From NCBI RefSeq assembly GCF_902498915.1, contig NZ_CABVLQ010000001.1: a DNA stretch of 64,000 bases. The stretch is one strand, 5' to 3'. Position numbers and translations under genes: made by a program. The notes beneath the pieces are model-generated. The model saw only the letters and a program-made list of their open reading frames with translations. It made no database searches and was not told where the DNA came from. Below are positions 63,407-64,000 of this stretch, piece by piece (position 1 is the first letter of the stretch; each line of letters opens with the position of its first letter). Origin of the DNA: Escherichia ruysiae (GTDB lineage: Bacteria > Pseudomonadota > Gammaproteobacteria > Enterobacterales > Enterobacteriaceae).

Positions 63407-64000
63407 CTAATTCTGGTTCAAAAAGTGCAGGAACCGACTTAGCGCACGGGAGGGCGTTTCGTTATTACGCCAGAACACGCCGACGCTGCCTTTCTGTTCT
63501 ATCTTCGGCAGGTTCAGGATCACCAGTTGCCCCTGACTGGCATAGCGTTGCGCCAGACGTAAAGAGAGTATAGAAATCATGTCGCTGCTTTGGAGCAGAT
63601 TGGTGCTGACGTTCATTGACGCCGATTCAATGGTGTTTTCTGGCAGCATCACGCCATGTTCTACCAGCGCATTATCAATACTGAGACGAATAGGTGTCCC
63701 GGTTGGCCAGACTATCCAGCGCCAGTTAGCCAGATCATCCCAGCCAAGAGCGGCATATTTCGCCAGTGGATGGTTTGGGCGAGCGACAAAGCACACTGGC
63801 TCGGTGTAGAGCACCTGATAATTTAGCGGCAGTTGCAGTGCACGACCACCAATACGACCAACCACTACATCCACAGAACCTGCCAGCAGGTCTTGCAGTA
63901 ATGGCGTCATCACCTTCTCTTCGATATTCAGGTGCAGCGTCGGCATCTCTTTTAGCAAATGCAAAATTGCCTGGGATACGCAGTCAGTGGCGACAGGAGA
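63407..64000 (-). CDS. LysR-type transcriptional regulator, C-terminal part
   Basis: The C-terminal 197 residues of a LysR-family regulator; the start and the DNA-binding domain lie beyond the window. The visible part is a substrate-binding domain with typical blocks: LLQDLLAGSVDVVVGRIGG, EPVCFVARPNHPLA, and MISILSLRLAQRYASQGQL. The pattern resembles the PcaQ/GbpR-type branch, but I cannot name the gene. In K-12, as I recall, yohJ is flanked here by dusC and yohP, so this regulator is probably part of a strain-variable locus. It is cotranscribable with yohJ in orientation, but 130 bp and a CRP-like site separate them. Confidence 0.85.
   Translation of the reverse strand, partial: SPVATDCVSQAILHLLKEMPTLHLNIEEKVMTPLLQDLLAGSVDVVVGRIGGRALQLPLNYQVLYTEPVCFVARPNHPLAKYAALGWDDLANWRWIVWPTGTPIRLSIDNALVEHGVMLPENTIESASMNVSTNLLQSSDMISILSLRLAQRYASQGQLVILNLPKIEQKGSVGVFWRNNETPSRALSRFLHFLNQN

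Overview
The window is chromosomal backbone of Escherichia coli or a very close Escherichia. Almost every protein is recognisable as the near-identical counterpart of an E. coli gene, in the gene order I know from the K-12 napF-to-yohJ region (inverted relative to the usual K-12 numbering), and REP/BIME elements sit between genes as is typical of E. coli. It is probably not K-12. From memory, K-12 carries yejO between narP and proL, nupX between rihB and yeiI, and dusC/yohP beside yohJ. None of these is present here, and a LysR-type regulator gene lies upstream of yohJ instead.

Layout. 1-7926: the end of the periplasmic nitrate reductase operon (napH partial, napB, napC) running into ccmABCDEFGH for cytochrome c maturation, with mostly 4-nt overlaps. 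Convergent narP (the nitrate/nitrite response regulator) and tRNA-Pro(GGG) follow. 9121-17391: envelope and translation housekeeping genes (yejM/lapC, yejL, yejK, rplY, radD, rsuA, bcr, yejG). 17395-22920: the yejABEF peptide ABC importer. 23002-31420: pdeN, mepS, lpxT, yeiR, yeiQ, yeiP, yeiW and setB.

31788-35564: fructose PTS operon fruBKA with two Cra operators. 35989-41041: pseudouridine catabolism psuK-psuG-psuT, a CRP/FNR-family regulator yeiL, and ribonucleoside hydrolase rihB. 41096-44167: yeiI, nfo and yeiH in one minus-strand run. 44266-49973: yeiE, lysP, cirA (Fur boxes) and yeiG. 50231-57140: folE, yeiB, then galS and the mglBAC galactose importer with Gal and CRP operators. 57293-60986: preT/preA dihydropyrimidine dehydrogenase, yeiS, sanA. 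61171-63276: cdd and yohJK. 63407-64000: a partial LysR regulator.

A theme of the second half is nucleoside and sugar salvage: psuKGT, rihB, preTA, cdd, fru and mgl lie within about 30 kb, several with visible Cra, Gal or CRP sites.

I found no CRISPR array, prophage, IS element or obviously new multi-gene system. The best leads are regulatory: YeiI as a DNA-binding, kinase-fold protein with an altered GAGD motif next to the psu genes; repeats upstream of psuK; a palindrome between yeiL and rihB; a long inverted repeat that would mask the nfo ribosome binding site; and the strain-specific gene losses and LysR gene.
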